Positions 1-10,369 of a DNA stretch of 64,000 nt are shown piece after piece; the stretch's first letter is position 1, and each line of letters opens with the position of its first letter. The notes under the pieces were generated by a model that saw only the letters and a program-made list of their open reading frames with translations, did not search any database and was not told the origin of the DNA. Both the position numbers and the translations under genes were made by a program. The stretch is from assembly GCF_000372845.1 (NCBI RefSeq), contig NZ_KB889963.1, forward strand, positions 2,500,304 to 2,564,303, in the 5' to 3' direction. This DNA comes from Methylocystis rosea SV97 (lineage in GTDB: Bacteria > Pseudomonadota > Alphaproteobacteria > Rhizobiales > Beijerinckiaceae).

Positions 1-33
1 CGGGACAAGCCCGGCCATGACGCGCTGAAACTA

Positions 34-1503
<1,470 letters not shown>

Positions 1504-1591
1504 CTGTCCTTCTCCTCGTCACGACGGGTTCAAGGCCCGCCGGCCGATCGTTCCGCCGCCGCCTGCGCGTTGGCGCCCTCTTAGGCGTCGA

Positions 1592-2749
1592 CTAGGCGGC
1601 GAAATGCCGGGACCTCATGCGATCCACGACACGTGCAAGAACCTTTCCGAACTGTTCTACATCCTCTTGCGTCGAAGACCAACCGAAACTGGCCCTCAGC
1701 GCCTCTCTTTCAGCCGCGCCCATCGCCGCAAGCACGTGCGATTCCGTCATTTTGCCTGAAGAACAGGCTGAGCCTGCTGAAAGCGCGACATTCTCAAGGT
1801 CAAGCGCCATCAACATTGTGCGTGGGGCGAGGCCGGGAAGCGAGAAAGCGCTGGCGTTTGGCGCGCGCGGCGCCCTTGAACCGTAGAATCGTGCGTCAGG
1901 CGCGACTTTCAAGACTTGCCGCTCCAGCGCGTCGCGCAAATCAGCGAGTCGAGACGCCTCTCCTGCCAAATCTGTGGTCGCCGCCGTCAGCGCCGCTGCA
2001 AAGCCGGCGATTCCGGCGACATTCTCCGTCCCCGCGCGGCGTCCGAACTCCTGGCCGCCGCCGCGCAGCGCCGGCGCCTCCAGATGCAGGCTCTCGTCAC
2101 GAAAGGCGAGCGCGCCGACGCCCATCGGCCCGCCCAGCTTATGTGAGGAAAAGAACATTATATCCGCGTCGGTCGTCGCAAATGTCGTCTTCAGTCGGCC
2201 GACGGACTGCACGGCGTCGCAGACAAGGACGCCTTTCGCCGCATGGATCAGCGCGGCAGCCTCGACGACGGGCTGGATGACGCCGGTTTCATTGTTGACG
2301 GCCTGCAGCGCGAGCATCACGCGCCCGCCGGAGCGCCGCACGAGCGCCTCTTCCAGCGCGTCGAGCGAAATGACGCCTGCCGGGGTCAACGGAAGGGTTT
2401 CAACTGCGTCGGGCGGAAAGCGATGCCCCTGCAGGACGCAGTGATGCTCGCCGGCGCCGATCAGTAACGCCTCGATCGGCGCTTCGTCGCCGTCTCGGCG
2501 AAGCGCCGGCGTAAGCGCGAGATTCGCCGCCTCTGTCGCGCCGCTGGTGAAGACGACGCTGCGCCGCTCCGCGCCGATCGCTTGCGCGACCGCGGCGCGC
2601 GCGTCTTCAAGCAGCGCCTTCGCCGCCCTGCCTTCGGCATGGACGGAGGAAGGATTACCTAGCGTCTCCAGCGCATGGAGCATCGCCGCGCGCGCCTGCG
2701 GGCGCAGCGGCGACGTCGCGTTGTGGTCGAGATAGACGCGGGCGGACAT
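1592..2749 (-). CDS. Cysteine desulfurase (NifS/IscS-type, suf operon)
   Basis: PLP-dependent enzyme that removes sulfur from cysteine and passes it to SufBCD. I take the ATG at 2749 (385 residues) because the conserved N-terminus YLDHNATSPL follows it directly; an upstream in-frame ATG would add 19 unconserved residues. The PLP lysine is K204 in SSHKLGGP and the persulfide cysteine is C329 in SAGSACSSGK. The SSG-containing active-site loop is the NifS/IscS class rather than the SufS class. It is the first gene before sufB. It is probably the operon's sulfur donor, though a separate SufS may lie beyond the window. Confidence 0.93.
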   Translation of the reverse strand: MSARVYLDHNATSPLRPQARAAMLHALETLGNPSSVHAEGRAAKALLEDARAAVAQAIGAERRSVVFTSGATEAANLALTPALRRDGDEAPIEALLIGAGEHHCVLQGHRFPPDAVETLPLTPAGVISLDALEEALVRRSGGRVMLALQAVNNETGVIQPVVEAAALIHAAKGVLVCDAVQSVGRLKTTFATTDADIMFFSSHKLGGPMGVGALAFRDESLHLEAPALRGGGQEFGRRAGTENVAGIAGFAAALTAATTDLAGEASRLADLRDALERQVLKVAPDARFYGSRAPRAPNASAFSLPGLAPRTMLMALDLENVALSAGSACSSGKMTESHVLAAMGAAEREALRASFGWSSTQEDVEQFGKVLARVVDRMRSRHFAA

Positions 2750-2847
2750 GAGCCTCGATTTCGGTTGCCGCATTATAGCAGAGCGCGGCGGCGCAGGCGC
2801 GTTCACGTGCTTGCGCCTCTCCTCACGATAAGGCGTCGCGCGCCGGC

Positions 2848-4887
2848 CTACGGCCGCGCCGACTTCGCCAGCCGCGCGAGATTGACGAATTCCGCGCGGT
2901 AGCCGAACGGATCGTCGCCCTTGGCGCTCTGCGCCAGCGCAATCACATCATCGTAGCCGTAATCGCCAAGATAGGGCGCGCCTTTCAGCAGCTGCGCGAA
3001 GGCCGCGACGGCGACGGAGAATCGCACATCCTGGGACGCATGCGCGATGCTTTCAGCGCTTGGCGATTCCGCGATCGATTGCGTGATGAGCCGTGAGGCG
3101 TCCTCCTTCGGCAGCTTGTAGCGAAGCTTGAGGAAGCCGAGTTCGCTTTCCGCACCCTGCGCCGCGACCGGCGTCTTCTTGCCGTAACGCAGATCGTCGA
3201 CCAGCTTCTTTTCGGCACCGACCGGCGTGATCTCGTAGATCGCGGTGACGCGGTGACCGGAGCCGACATCGCCTGCGTCCACCTTGTCGTTGTTGAAATC
3301 CTCGCGGCGCAGCGCACGGGTTTCATAACCGATCAGGCGATATTCGGAGACGCGTGCCGGATTCCATTCCACCTGGATTTTAACGTCCTTGGCGATAGGA
3401 AAGAGCGTCGACGACGCTTCGTCAACCAGCGCTTTGCGCGCTTCGTTGAGAGTGTCGACATAGACAGCCGCGCCATTGCCGTTCTGCGCCAGCGCCTGCA
3501 TCAGCGCGTCGTTGTAATTGCCTTGGCCGACGCCGAGTATCGACAGGAAAACGCCCTTCTCGCGCTTCCTTTCGATCAGCCCTTTCAATTCGCTCTGGTC
3601 GGTGACGCCGACATTGAAATCGCCGTCGGTGGCGAGGATCACGCGATTCACCGCCGACCTGTCAAAGTTGCTCTCCGCCAAGCGGTAGGCGTCCTGAATG
3701 CCTTGCGCGCCGGCGGTCGAGCCGCCCGCGCCGAGGGCGTCGATCGCCGCCAGAATTTTAGCCTTGTCGGCAACCTTCGTCGGCTCCAGCGCGACGCCCG
3801 ATCCCGAAGCGTAGGTGACGACCGCGACCGTGTCTTCAGGCTTCAACTCGTCGACAAGCATCCGCAACGCGTTCTTCACGAGCGGCAGCCGATCCTGCGG
3901 CGACATTGAGCCTGAGACGTCGATGAGAAACACGAGATTAGCGCGCGGGCGCTCGGCGCTTTGCAGCGCATAGCCCTGTATCGCCACATGCACGAGGCGA
4001 TTGCCGGCGCTCCACGGGCTTGGCGTCACCGTGATCGTCGGCTTGAACGGCGTTTGCGCGCTTTCGGGCTTCGGATAGTCGTAGGGAAAGTAGTTGACGA
4101 ACTCCTCGACCCGCACCGAATTTTTCGGCGGCAGGCGCCCGGCGTTGAGCGCGCGGCGCGCGAAGGCGTAGGAGGCGGCATCGACGTCGATCGAGAAGGT
4201 CGAGACCGGCTCCGTCGCCGCTGACTTGACGGGATTCGTCTCCTTCGACTCGAACCTGTCGCGAAACTCGCTTTCCGGCGCGACATTCGTGTCGATCGGC
4301 GGCGACGGCCGAGCGCCTTCATTCATCGCGGCGACCGGTTTCGCGGGCTGAATAGATCGCGACAGCCGCGGCGCGGCGCCGTCTCGAACCGAACCGGCGA
4401 GGCGCGGAGGCGGCGGCGCAACAAGGCCCTCGCGCCGGCCGCCGAGCGCGCCCGCTGCAGTCGCCGTCTTCGCTCGCTCTTCTCGTGGCGCCGAAGGCGC
4501 GGAAGCCGGCGGGACCGCTTCCGGCGCCTCCATGCGCGGCGCTACGGCGACCTCGGCCGGCGGCGAGATGGGGCCGACAGGATTGGATATGCTCCCGCCG
4601 CCCGGCGCATAGTTGCGCGAAAGCATGAAGGCGGCGGGCGCGCCGATCATCAGCGCGGCGATCGAGGCCGCGAGCGCGCGGTTGAAATAGAACGTCTGAC
4701 GCATCTTTCTTTTCCCTTCCAATGGAGAGGATGCGTAACTGAGACGTTGCGGCGCGGCCGATCCTTGGGCTTCGGCTGCGCTTTTTTCAAAAGCGGCCAT
4801 CGCCGCCGCGAGCGCCATGCGCTTCGCCTCGCCCTCGAGCGGCGGGACGGGCGCGTCTTTGAGGCGCGTAAGATCCGGTTCGATCAT
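2848..4887 (-). CDS. Membrane-anchored von Willebrand factor A protein (YfbK/DUF3520 type)
   Basis: A 679-residue protein with a cytoplasmic N-terminal stretch of about 65 residues, one membrane segment near residues 68-90, an Ala/Pro-rich linker, a vWA domain and a C-terminal DUF3520-like region. The MIDAS metal site is seen as DVSGSMS in the vWA domain, with the TDGDFNVG segment further on. Its start overlaps the stop of the ECF sigma factor gene by 4 bases, so the two are translationally coupled. That pairing, with an N-terminus placed in the cytoplasm, suggests it acts as the membrane anti-sigma or sensor partner. This role is inferred; the domain assignment is firm. Confidence 0.85.
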   Translation of the reverse strand: MIEPDLTRLKDAPVPPLEGEAKRMALAAAMAAFEKSAAEAQGSAAPQRLSYASSPLEGKRKMRQTFYFNRALAASIAALMIGAPAAFMLSRNYAPGGGSISNPVGPISPPAEVAVAPRMEAPEAVPPASAPSAPREERAKTATAAGALGGRREGLVAPPPPRLAGSVRDGAAPRLSRSIQPAKPVAAMNEGARPSPPIDTNVAPESEFRDRFESKETNPVKSAATEPVSTFSIDVDAASYAFARRALNAGRLPPKNSVRVEEFVNYFPYDYPKPESAQTPFKPTITVTPSPWSAGNRLVHVAIQGYALQSAERPRANLVFLIDVSGSMSPQDRLPLVKNALRMLVDELKPEDTVAVVTYASGSGVALEPTKVADKAKILAAIDALGAGGSTAGAQGIQDAYRLAESNFDRSAVNRVILATDGDFNVGVTDQSELKGLIERKREKGVFLSILGVGQGNYNDALMQALAQNGNGAAVYVDTLNEARKALVDEASSTLFPIAKDVKIQVEWNPARVSEYRLIGYETRALRREDFNNDKVDAGDVGSGHRVTAIYEITPVGAEKKLVDDLRYGKKTPVAAQGAESELGFLKLRYKLPKEDASRLITQSIAESPSAESIAHASQDVRFSVAVAAFAQLLKGAPYLGDYGYDDVIALAQSAKGDDPFGYRAEFVNLARLAKSARP

Positions 4888-5444
4888 CGCGCGGGCTCCA
4901 ACTGGTTCTTCAGACGTTTGCGCGCCTCATGCAGATGCCACGACACGGTCTTCTCCGAACAACCCATCAACGCCGCCGCCTCGCCATGCGAAAGGTCCTG
5001 CGCATAGACGAGCAGCACGGCGTCGCGTTGCTGATCCGGCAGGGCGCGCACCACGCGCCAGAGTTCCTGCCCCATCATCTCATCCTCTGGGGTGTCGCCG
5101 TATGCGCCGTCCACAAGCGCCGACATTCGCGCCGGTTCGAGCGCCACAATTTTGCGCCGCGCCCGGATGTGATCGACCGCTGTCGTATAGGCGATGCGAT
5201 AGGCCCAGGTCGTAAAGGCGCAGTCATTGCGAAAGGCGCTCATCCCCATCGCCATCTTCACCATTGCGTCCTGAGCGATGTCCTGCGCCTCTGCGCGTGC
5301 GCCGCACCAGCGCCAGGCGAGCGCATAGACGCGGTCGTAATGGCGCTCGGCCAGCACGGCGAAAGCGGCAGCCTCGCCGGCGGCCGCCCGTCGCGCCAAT
5401 TCGCCGTCGGTGTCTTCGCCCGGCAAGTCGCCCCCGTTATTCAA
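4884..5444 (-). CDS. ECF-family RNA polymerase sigma factor
   Basis: Sigma-70 family extracytoplasmic-function sigma factor of 186 residues. Region 2 is recognisable around AQDIAQDAMVKM and the region 4 helix-turn-helix around ALMGCSEKTVSWHLHEARKRL. There is no region 3, as expected for this class. The stop overlaps the start of the downstream vWA membrane protein by 4 bases, so the two form one operon and the membrane protein is the likely regulator. The target promoters cannot be read from sequence. A 16-base perfect palindrome lies 50 bases upstream. Confidence 0.93.
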   Translation of the reverse strand: MNNGGDLPGEDTDGELARRAAAGEAAAFAVLAERHYDRVYALAWRWCGARAEAQDIAQDAMVKMAMGMSAFRNDCAFTTWAYRIAYTTAVDHIRARRKIVALEPARMSALVDGAYGDTPEDEMMGQELWRVVRALPDQQRDAVLLVYAQDLSHGEAAALMGCSEKTVSWHLHEARKRLKNQLEPAR

Positions 5445-5493
5445 TCCCGTCGAGACTATTGACGGGTGTGACCGCCAATTCCTTGGGTCGGAG

Positions 5494-5509
5494 CGGCGAA
5501 ATTTCGCCG
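5494..5509. promoter_or_regulatory. 16-bp perfect palindrome between the ECF sigma gene and the hydrolase gene
   Basis: CGGCGAAATTTCGCCG is its own reverse complement. It lies in the divergent intergenic space, 50 bases from the sigma factor start and 85 bases from the hydrolase start, where an operator would sit. No T-run follows, so it does not look like a terminator. The binding protein is unknown. Confidence 0.4.
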
Positions 5510-5595
5510 TGGCCCGGGGGCAGCCGAATTTCCTTGCATTTTACAGTAGCCCGCGTGGTAGAAGGCGCGCCTGCCAGTTTCGCAAGGGATTCCGA

Positions 5596-6270
5596 ATGCC
5601 CGAGGTTATTTTCACCGGTCCGGCCGGCAGGCTCGAGGGCCGGTTCCATCAGTCCGCCACACGCGGCGCGCCGATCGCGATCATTCTGCATCCGCATCCG
5701 CAGTTCGGCGGCACGATGAACAATCAGATCGTTTATCACCTTTACTACGCCTTTGCGGAGCGTGGTTTTTCCGTGCTGCGCTTCAATTTCCGCGGCGTCG
5801 GCCGTTCGCAGGGCGCCTTCGACCACGGCTCGGGCGAGCTTTCCGATGCTGCGGCCGCGCTCGACTGGGCGCAGGCGGTCAATCCGGAAGCGCGCGCCTG
5901 CTGGATCGCGGGCGTCTCCTTCGGCTCCTGGATCGGCATGCAGCTGCTGATGCGCCGTCCTGAGATCGAGGGGTTTATCTCGATCGCGCCGCCGGCAAAT
6001 CGTTTCGATTTCTCCTTCCTGGCACCCTGCCCTTCCTCGGGACTCTTCATTCACGGCGACCAAGACCGCGTCGCGCCGCTCAAGGAAGTGACCGGGCTGA
6101 TCGAGAAGCTCAAGACGCAAAAGGGCATTCTCATCGAACATGCCGTGGTCGAGGGCGCGAACCATTTCTTCGAGAACAGGATCGAGCCGCTGATCGCGCA
6201 TGTCGACGCCTATCTCGACAGGCGTCTTGGCAATCCGCCGAGGATCGCCATTCCCGCGCGGGGCGACTGA
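5596..6270 (+). CDS. Alpha/beta hydrolase (COG2945-like)
   Basis: Predicted cytoplasmic alpha/beta hydrolase of 224 residues. The ATG at 5596 is chosen because the conserved domain (PEVIFTGPAGRLEGR) begins immediately after it; the longer frame upstream encodes unconserved sequence. The oxyanion region is HPHPQFGG (32-39). The nucleophile elbow is GVSFG with S108, the acid is in GDQD (155 or 157), and the histidine is H190 in GANHFF. The substrate is unknown; members of this family are short-chain esterases. It is alone on its strand and is followed by a palindromic repeat. Confidence 0.85.
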   Translation: MPEVIFTGPAGRLEGRFHQSATRGAPIAIILHPHPQFGGTMNNQIVYHLYYAFAERGFSVLRFNFRGVGRSQGAFDHGSGELSDAAAALDWAQAVNPEARACWIAGVSFGSWIGMQLLMRRPEIEGFISIAPPANRFDFSFLAPCPSSGLFIHGDQDRVAPLKEVTGLIEKLKTQKGILIEHAVVEGANHFFENRIEPLIAHVDAYLDRRLGNPPRIAIPARGD

Positions 6271-6279
6271 CGCTTCATT

Positions 6280-6329
6280 GTCATTCCCGACGCGCGAAGC
6301 GGTCAGGCCTTCGGCCTTCCGGGAATGAC
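6280..6329. repeat. Palindromic intergenic repeat (REP-like)
   Basis: Outer arms GTCATTCCCG and CGGGAATGAC pair perfectly, and an inner hairpin (AGGCCTTCGGCCT region) sits between them. The repeat fills the convergent gap between the hydrolase gene and anmK. Elements with this GTCATTCCCG arm are common dispersed repeats in proteobacterial genomes. Transcribed, it would fold into a strong hairpin and could end both transcripts. Confidence 0.75.
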
Positions 6330-6346
6330 ACTGGGATCTTTGACGC

Positions 6347-7456
6347 TTACGCGGTTGCTCGCGCGAGCACGCCGCCGCGCATGGCTTGAGGCGCGCCGGT
6401 CGTCGTCGGAAAGGTGATCGGCAGCCCTTCCAGCACGCGCGCCGCGAGATAGGCGAAGGCCTGCGCCTCCATCGAATCCGCTGACCATCCGACCGCGTCG
6501 GCCGTCGTCACCTTGCACGGCAGCCGCATGACGAGTTCGCGAACCAGGATCGGGTTGCGCGCGCCGCCGCCGCAGACGATCAGCAGTTGCGGCTGGCTCG
6601 GCAGATGCGGAAAAAGCCGCAGCACGGAAGACGCCGTAAAAGCGGTTAGCGTCGCGGCGGCGTCCTCGGTCGAGAGCTTGGCGACCGCATCGAGCGCGAA
6701 GGCGTTTCGGTCGAGCGATTTCGGCGGCGGCTGATCGAAGAAGGGATGCGCCAGCATCTTGAGTAGCGTCGCCTCATTCACCCGCCCGCGCGCCGCCATA
6801 TGGCCGTGCCGGTCGATCGGCGCGCCGGTGCGCTGAAGCATCAGATCGTCGATGAGCGCATTGCCGGGGCCCGTGTCGCAGGCGATCGGCTGCTCGTCCT
6901 CCGCGACATAAGTGACGTTGGCGACGCCGCCGATATTGAGTAGCGCCACCTCGCCCTTCATGCCGCCGGCGAGGACAAGCGCGCGATGGAACACGGGCAC
7001 GATCGGCGCGCCCTCGCCGCCGGCGGCGATGTCGGCGGCGCGAAAATCATAAGCGACGTCGAGGCCGAGACGCGCGGCCAGCGCCGGCCCGTCGCCGATC
7101 TGGATCGTGAGCCTTTGCTTGGGACGGTGCAGCACCGTCTGGCCATGAAAACCGACGATATTGACGCTCGCCGGGTCGATCTCATGATCCCGCAGCAGCG
7201 CCTCGACCGCCTCGGCGTGGCGGTCGGTCACCATGCGCTCGGCGAAGGCGAGAACGCCGGGCCGCGCGTCTCGATCTTGGAGCGTCGCGGCTTCGGCGAG
7301 CGCATTGCGCAGCAAGGCGCGGTCGGCGTCGCTATAGGGGTAGTGCCCCGTCGGCCCGAAGACGACGGTCGCGTCGCCATCGGTTTCGATCAACGCGACA
7401 TCGACGCCGTCCATGGACGTGCCGGACATGAGGCCAATTGAGCGGTAGGTGGGCAA
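6347..7456 (-). CDS. anmK: Anhydro-N-acetylmuramic acid kinase
   Basis: AnmK phosphorylates and opens 1,6-anhydro-N-acetylmuramic acid to MurNAc-6-phosphate during recycling of cell-wall peptidoglycan. The 369-residue product has the expected family length. It carries the N-terminal phosphate-binding motif IGLMSGTSMDG (7-17), the NIGGVANV segment, the CDTGPGN motif and the C-terminal ATP-site CGGGARNP. In many alphaproteobacteria this gene is divergent from tyrS; here the divergent neighbour is an unrelated low-GC orphan. Confidence 0.96.
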   Translation of the reverse strand: MPTYRSIGLMSGTSMDGVDVALIETDGDATVVFGPTGHYPYSDADRALLRNALAEAATLQDRDARPGVLAFAERMVTDRHAEAVEALLRDHEIDPASVNIVGFHGQTVLHRPKQRLTIQIGDGPALAARLGLDVAYDFRAADIAAGGEGAPIVPVFHRALVLAGGMKGEVALLNIGGVANVTYVAEDEQPIACDTGPGNALIDDLMLQRTGAPIDRHGHMAARGRVNEATLLKMLAHPFFDQPPPKSLDRNAFALDAVAKLSTEDAAATLTAFTASSVLRLFPHLPSQPQLLIVCGGGARNPILVRELVMRLPCKVTTADAVGWSADSMEAQAFAYLAARVLEGLPITFPTTTGAPQAMRGGVLARATA

Positions 7457-7644
7457 GCGAATCGCTCCGAGAGTAACAATGGGAGCCTTATTAGATCACG
7501 CGCAGCTTGCGCAGCGTCTCTCTTGATTTCAAACAAATTGGCTTGTCTGCCAATGAGAGGCCAGAGGCCCGGCGTTTCGCGCCTTGGCTTTCGCCCGCAA
7601 TAATGTCGTCAAAACGCGTCGACAGTCAGGGAAACACAGCAGCC

Positions 7645-7672
7645 TTGATTAAGATTGCGGTGCTGCTAAACT
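7645..7672 (+). promoter_or_regulatory. Possible sigma-70 promoter for the orphan gene at 7733
   Basis: TTGATT and TAAACT hexamers are separated by 16 bases in AT-rich sequence, about 60 bases before the start codon. A GGAG ribosome-binding site precedes the ATG at 7733. The match is modest and is inferred by eye. Confidence 0.3.
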
Positions 7673-7732
7673 CATCAAAAAGCAGGATAATTAGCAAAAT
7701 AAGCGGTCATATTTTCATTTTGGAGCGCTCCC

Positions 7733-8254
7733 ATGACTGATAGCGACGATCAATTATTTTCAAGTTTTTTGAAGTATTTCAGACAGGTTGACGCCGCTGC
7801 GTCGGAAGACTCCGTCAGAGCGCTGTTTGACGCCACCGACGATAAGGCGTGGTTGAAAGCATGTCTCTCGAAATTCACTGACAACACGGCCGGAGCCCGC
7901 CGCACCGAGACGCCAAATGTCGCTGCTTTCAAATACAGTACGCCAGCAACTCTCTTCGCGTACGCCATCATCGCGCTTATCCATATCAAACTGGATTTGC
8001 CTGCACTTGGACTAGAGTACAAGGGAGAAGGCGGAGGCGCGTTCGGAGGCGTTGTCGCACGGTCATGGGGTACTTTTTACTATAATAACCTTTCTGATTT
8101 GTCAGGTCAGAGCGATTTTGAATGCAATTTTGCTACCGCGTGGGCCAACCTAAATCTTATTCGTAACGGTCAAGTATATGGCATGTATCAAGGTGGAGGA
8201 ATTCCGTTTGCGGGCATTGGCGGGGGAAGCGGCCAGTGGGGTCCTATCACCTGA
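7733..8254 (+). CDS. Uncharacterised protein with a Gly-rich, possibly Vap-like beta-barrel half
   Basis: A 173-residue product of unknown function with lower GC than its neighbours. Residues 1-60 look helical and charged. Residues 94-172 look like a compact beta-sheet domain, with a GEGGGAFGG turn (98-106), a WGTFYYNNL segment (112-120) and a closing GGGIPFAGIGGGSGQW stretch (154-169). That alternation of aromatic strands and Gly-rich turns recalls the Rhodococcus equi VapA/VapB barrel family, but this is an impression from memory, not a search result. There is no signal peptide or clear membrane anchor. It has a ribosome-binding site and stands alone between anmK and the BatA cluster, which suggests acquisition. 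Confidence 0.6.
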   Translation: MTDSDDQLFSSFLKYFRQVDAAASEDSVRALFDATDDKAWLKACLSKFTDNTAGARRTETPNVAAFKYSTPATLFAYAIIALIHIKLDLPALGLEYKGEGGGAFGGVVARSWGTFYYNNLSDLSGQSDFECNFATAWANLNLIRNGQVYGMYQGGGIPFAGIGGGSGQWGPIT

Positions 8255-8272
8255 AAAGCGTGTTGAGAGTCA

Positions 8273-10369
8273 CTATGGCGGAGCCCAAAATCTACCGCCG
8301 CCCTCCCAGCCCCAGGCCGCGACGACGGCGCCGACCAGCGCCAGCATCGCCCATAGACCCAAACCCAGCGGCGCGATTTCAACGCCGACCAGCGTCGAGG
8401 CGCCGGTCTGGCGAATGCCGATCCAGTCCGAGCCGCCATAGCGGTTGGCGTCGCGCAATTCGACGACGCGGGGCATCGAAACGGTGTCGGCGCCGCCGTT
8501 CGATAAACGTCGCACCGTGCCGCCGGCCGCTTCCACGAGCGGTTGCAGTTTCTCCGTCGTCGAGGCCACTTCGCGAAACTCGCGCGGATTGGGCGGGCCG
8601 ACGTTCACAAGCGCGGTGAGGCCTTCGCTCTGGAAGCGCCAGAGACCCATTTCCTTGGCGTCGAAACGCGCGCGCCACAGTCCCGGCTCGCCTTGCGCGA
8701 CTGCGATCTCGTCGCGCGCGCCCGACGGCGCCGTCGCCATTACCGGCGCCGGTCGCTCCTTCATCGTCTGGCGCTCGACGCTCACTTCGCGGCCATGCGC
8801 GGACGCGCGCAGCGCCTCCTCTTCGAGGTCCGGCTCCTTCATCAGCCAATGCGCCAGGCGGCGCGTCAGATCGACATGCGGGCCGCCGCCCTCAAAGCCG
8901 CGCGCCCAGAGCCAGATCTGGTCAGAAAGCAGCAGCGCCACCCTACCCTTGCCTTCGTGCGAGAGCACCAGCAGCGGCTTGTCGCGCACGCCGGACATGA
9001 TCGAGTCGCCCTTCACCACATTGGCGTCGACCTGCCTGAACCATTCGCCCCAATTCGGCGGCTCGGATTTGGCGCCGGCGAGGCCGCGCGTCACCGGATG
9101 CTTCTCGCCGTCCTTGCTGACGCGGGCGCGAAACGCCTGTTCGACGATCGCGCCGTCGGGTCGCGCCGGCAGGATGTTTTCCAGCGGCGAGTAATAGAGA
9201 CCGCGCAAAGTCGCGTAATCCGGGCCGACGGCCGCGAGAAAGGCGCCGCCATTCTCGACGTAATTGGCGATGTTCTCGAAATAGATCGAGGGCAGCGTCG
9301 TCTGGCTCGAATAGCGATCAAAGATGATGAGATCGAATTCGTTGATTTTCTTCCCGAAGAGATCGGCGGTCGGAAAGGCGATCAGCGACAATTCGCTCGC
9401 CGGCGTGACGTCGAGCTTCTCCGGCGGCCGCAAAATGGTGAAATGCACCAGTTCGACATTGGCGTCGGCGCGCAAGAGATTGCGCCAGCTCCGCTCGCCG
9501 GGATGCGGCTCGCCCGACACAAGCAACACTTTGAGCCGGTCGCGCACGCCTTCGATCGTCAGCACGGCCTTATTGTCGAGCGGCGTCAGCTCGCCGGGCG
9601 CGGACGGAATTTCGAGTTCGACGACATTTTGTCCGCCATGTTCGATGCGCACCGGGATGCTGACGATGTCGCCCGGCACGGGGCTGAACGTCGGCAGCGC
9701 TTCGCCGTCGCGGCGCACTGAAATCGGTATGCGGGCGCCATCGCCGCCAAGATCGACGACGCGGGCGCGGATGATCTGATCCTTGCCAACGATACCAAAA
9801 CGCGGGGCCTCGACGAGTTCGATGCGGCGGTCGCGCTCGCCCTTATGCCCGGTTACGAGCGCTTGAACGGGCGCCTTGAAGCCGAGCGCTTCGGCCTTGG
9901 CGGGAATATCGTGAACGACGCCGTCGGTCAGAAAAATCGCGCCGCCGACGCGCTCCGACGGAACGTCTTTCAAAACTTCGGCGAGCGCGCCGAAGAGCTT
10001 GGTGCCGTCATTGCCCGAAGCGTCGTTCGATACCGTGATCGTGCGCGTCTCGACGTCGCCGAATTTGGCGAGCGCTGAGTCGAGCGCCTTGCGCGCCTCT
10101 TCCGTTTGCGCGTTTCTCGCGCCGAAATTCTGGCTGTCGCTCTTGTCGACAACCACCGCGACGACGCTCTTTTGCGGATCGCGTTTTTCGCGCACGAGCG
10201 ACGGGTCGGCGAGCGCCGCAATCAGCAAGGCGAAAGCGAACGCCCGGAGCGGCGCGCCACGCTGGCGTTTGGCCGCCATCAGCGCCAGCGCGCCGGCGCC
10301 AAGCACGCCGAGGACGATCAGCGCCCACCAGGGAACGAGCGGCGAAAAGGCGAGCGTGAGGTCGCTCAC
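8273..10369 (-). CDS. Membrane protein of the MoxR/BatA cluster (glutamine amidotransferase-like fold)
   Basis: A 698-residue protein with two N-terminal membrane segments (about residues 10-50), a large exposed middle and a C-terminal membrane segment (about 665-690). Residues 85-110 contain VVVDKSDSQNF, a degenerate vWA-like start, and the middle resembles the class I glutamine amidotransferase-like domain often annotated in this position. Its start overlaps the stop of the DUF4159 gene by 4 bases, so it is the last gene of the moxR operon. Its biochemical role is unknown. By context it belongs with the envelope-associated MoxR/vWA system. Confidence 0.8.
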   Translation of the reverse strand: MSDLTLAFSPLVPWWALIVLGVLGAGALALMAAKRQRGAPLRAFAFALLIAALADPSLVREKRDPQKSVVAVVVDKSDSQNFGARNAQTEEARKALDSALAKFGDVETRTITVSNDASGNDGTKLFGALAEVLKDVPSERVGGAIFLTDGVVHDIPAKAEALGFKAPVQALVTGHKGERDRRIELVEAPRFGIVGKDQIIRARVVDLGGDGARIPISVRRDGEALPTFSPVPGDIVSIPVRIEHGGQNVVELEIPSAPGELTPLDNKAVLTIEGVRDRLKVLLVSGEPHPGERSWRNLLRADANVELVHFTILRPPEKLDVTPASELSLIAFPTADLFGKKINEFDLIIFDRYSSQTTLPSIYFENIANYVENGGAFLAAVGPDYATLRGLYYSPLENILPARPDGAIVEQAFRARVSKDGEKHPVTRGLAGAKSEPPNWGEWFRQVDANVVKGDSIMSGVRDKPLLVLSHEGKGRVALLLSDQIWLWARGFEGGGPHVDLTRRLAHWLMKEPDLEEEALRASAHGREVSVERQTMKERPAPVMATAPSGARDEIAVAQGEPGLWRARFDAKEMGLWRFQSEGLTALVNVGPPNPREFREVASTTEKLQPLVEAAGGTVRRLSNGGADTVSMPRVVELRDANRYGGSDWIGIRQTGASTLVGVEIAPLGLGLWAMLALVGAVVAAWGWEGGGRFWAPP

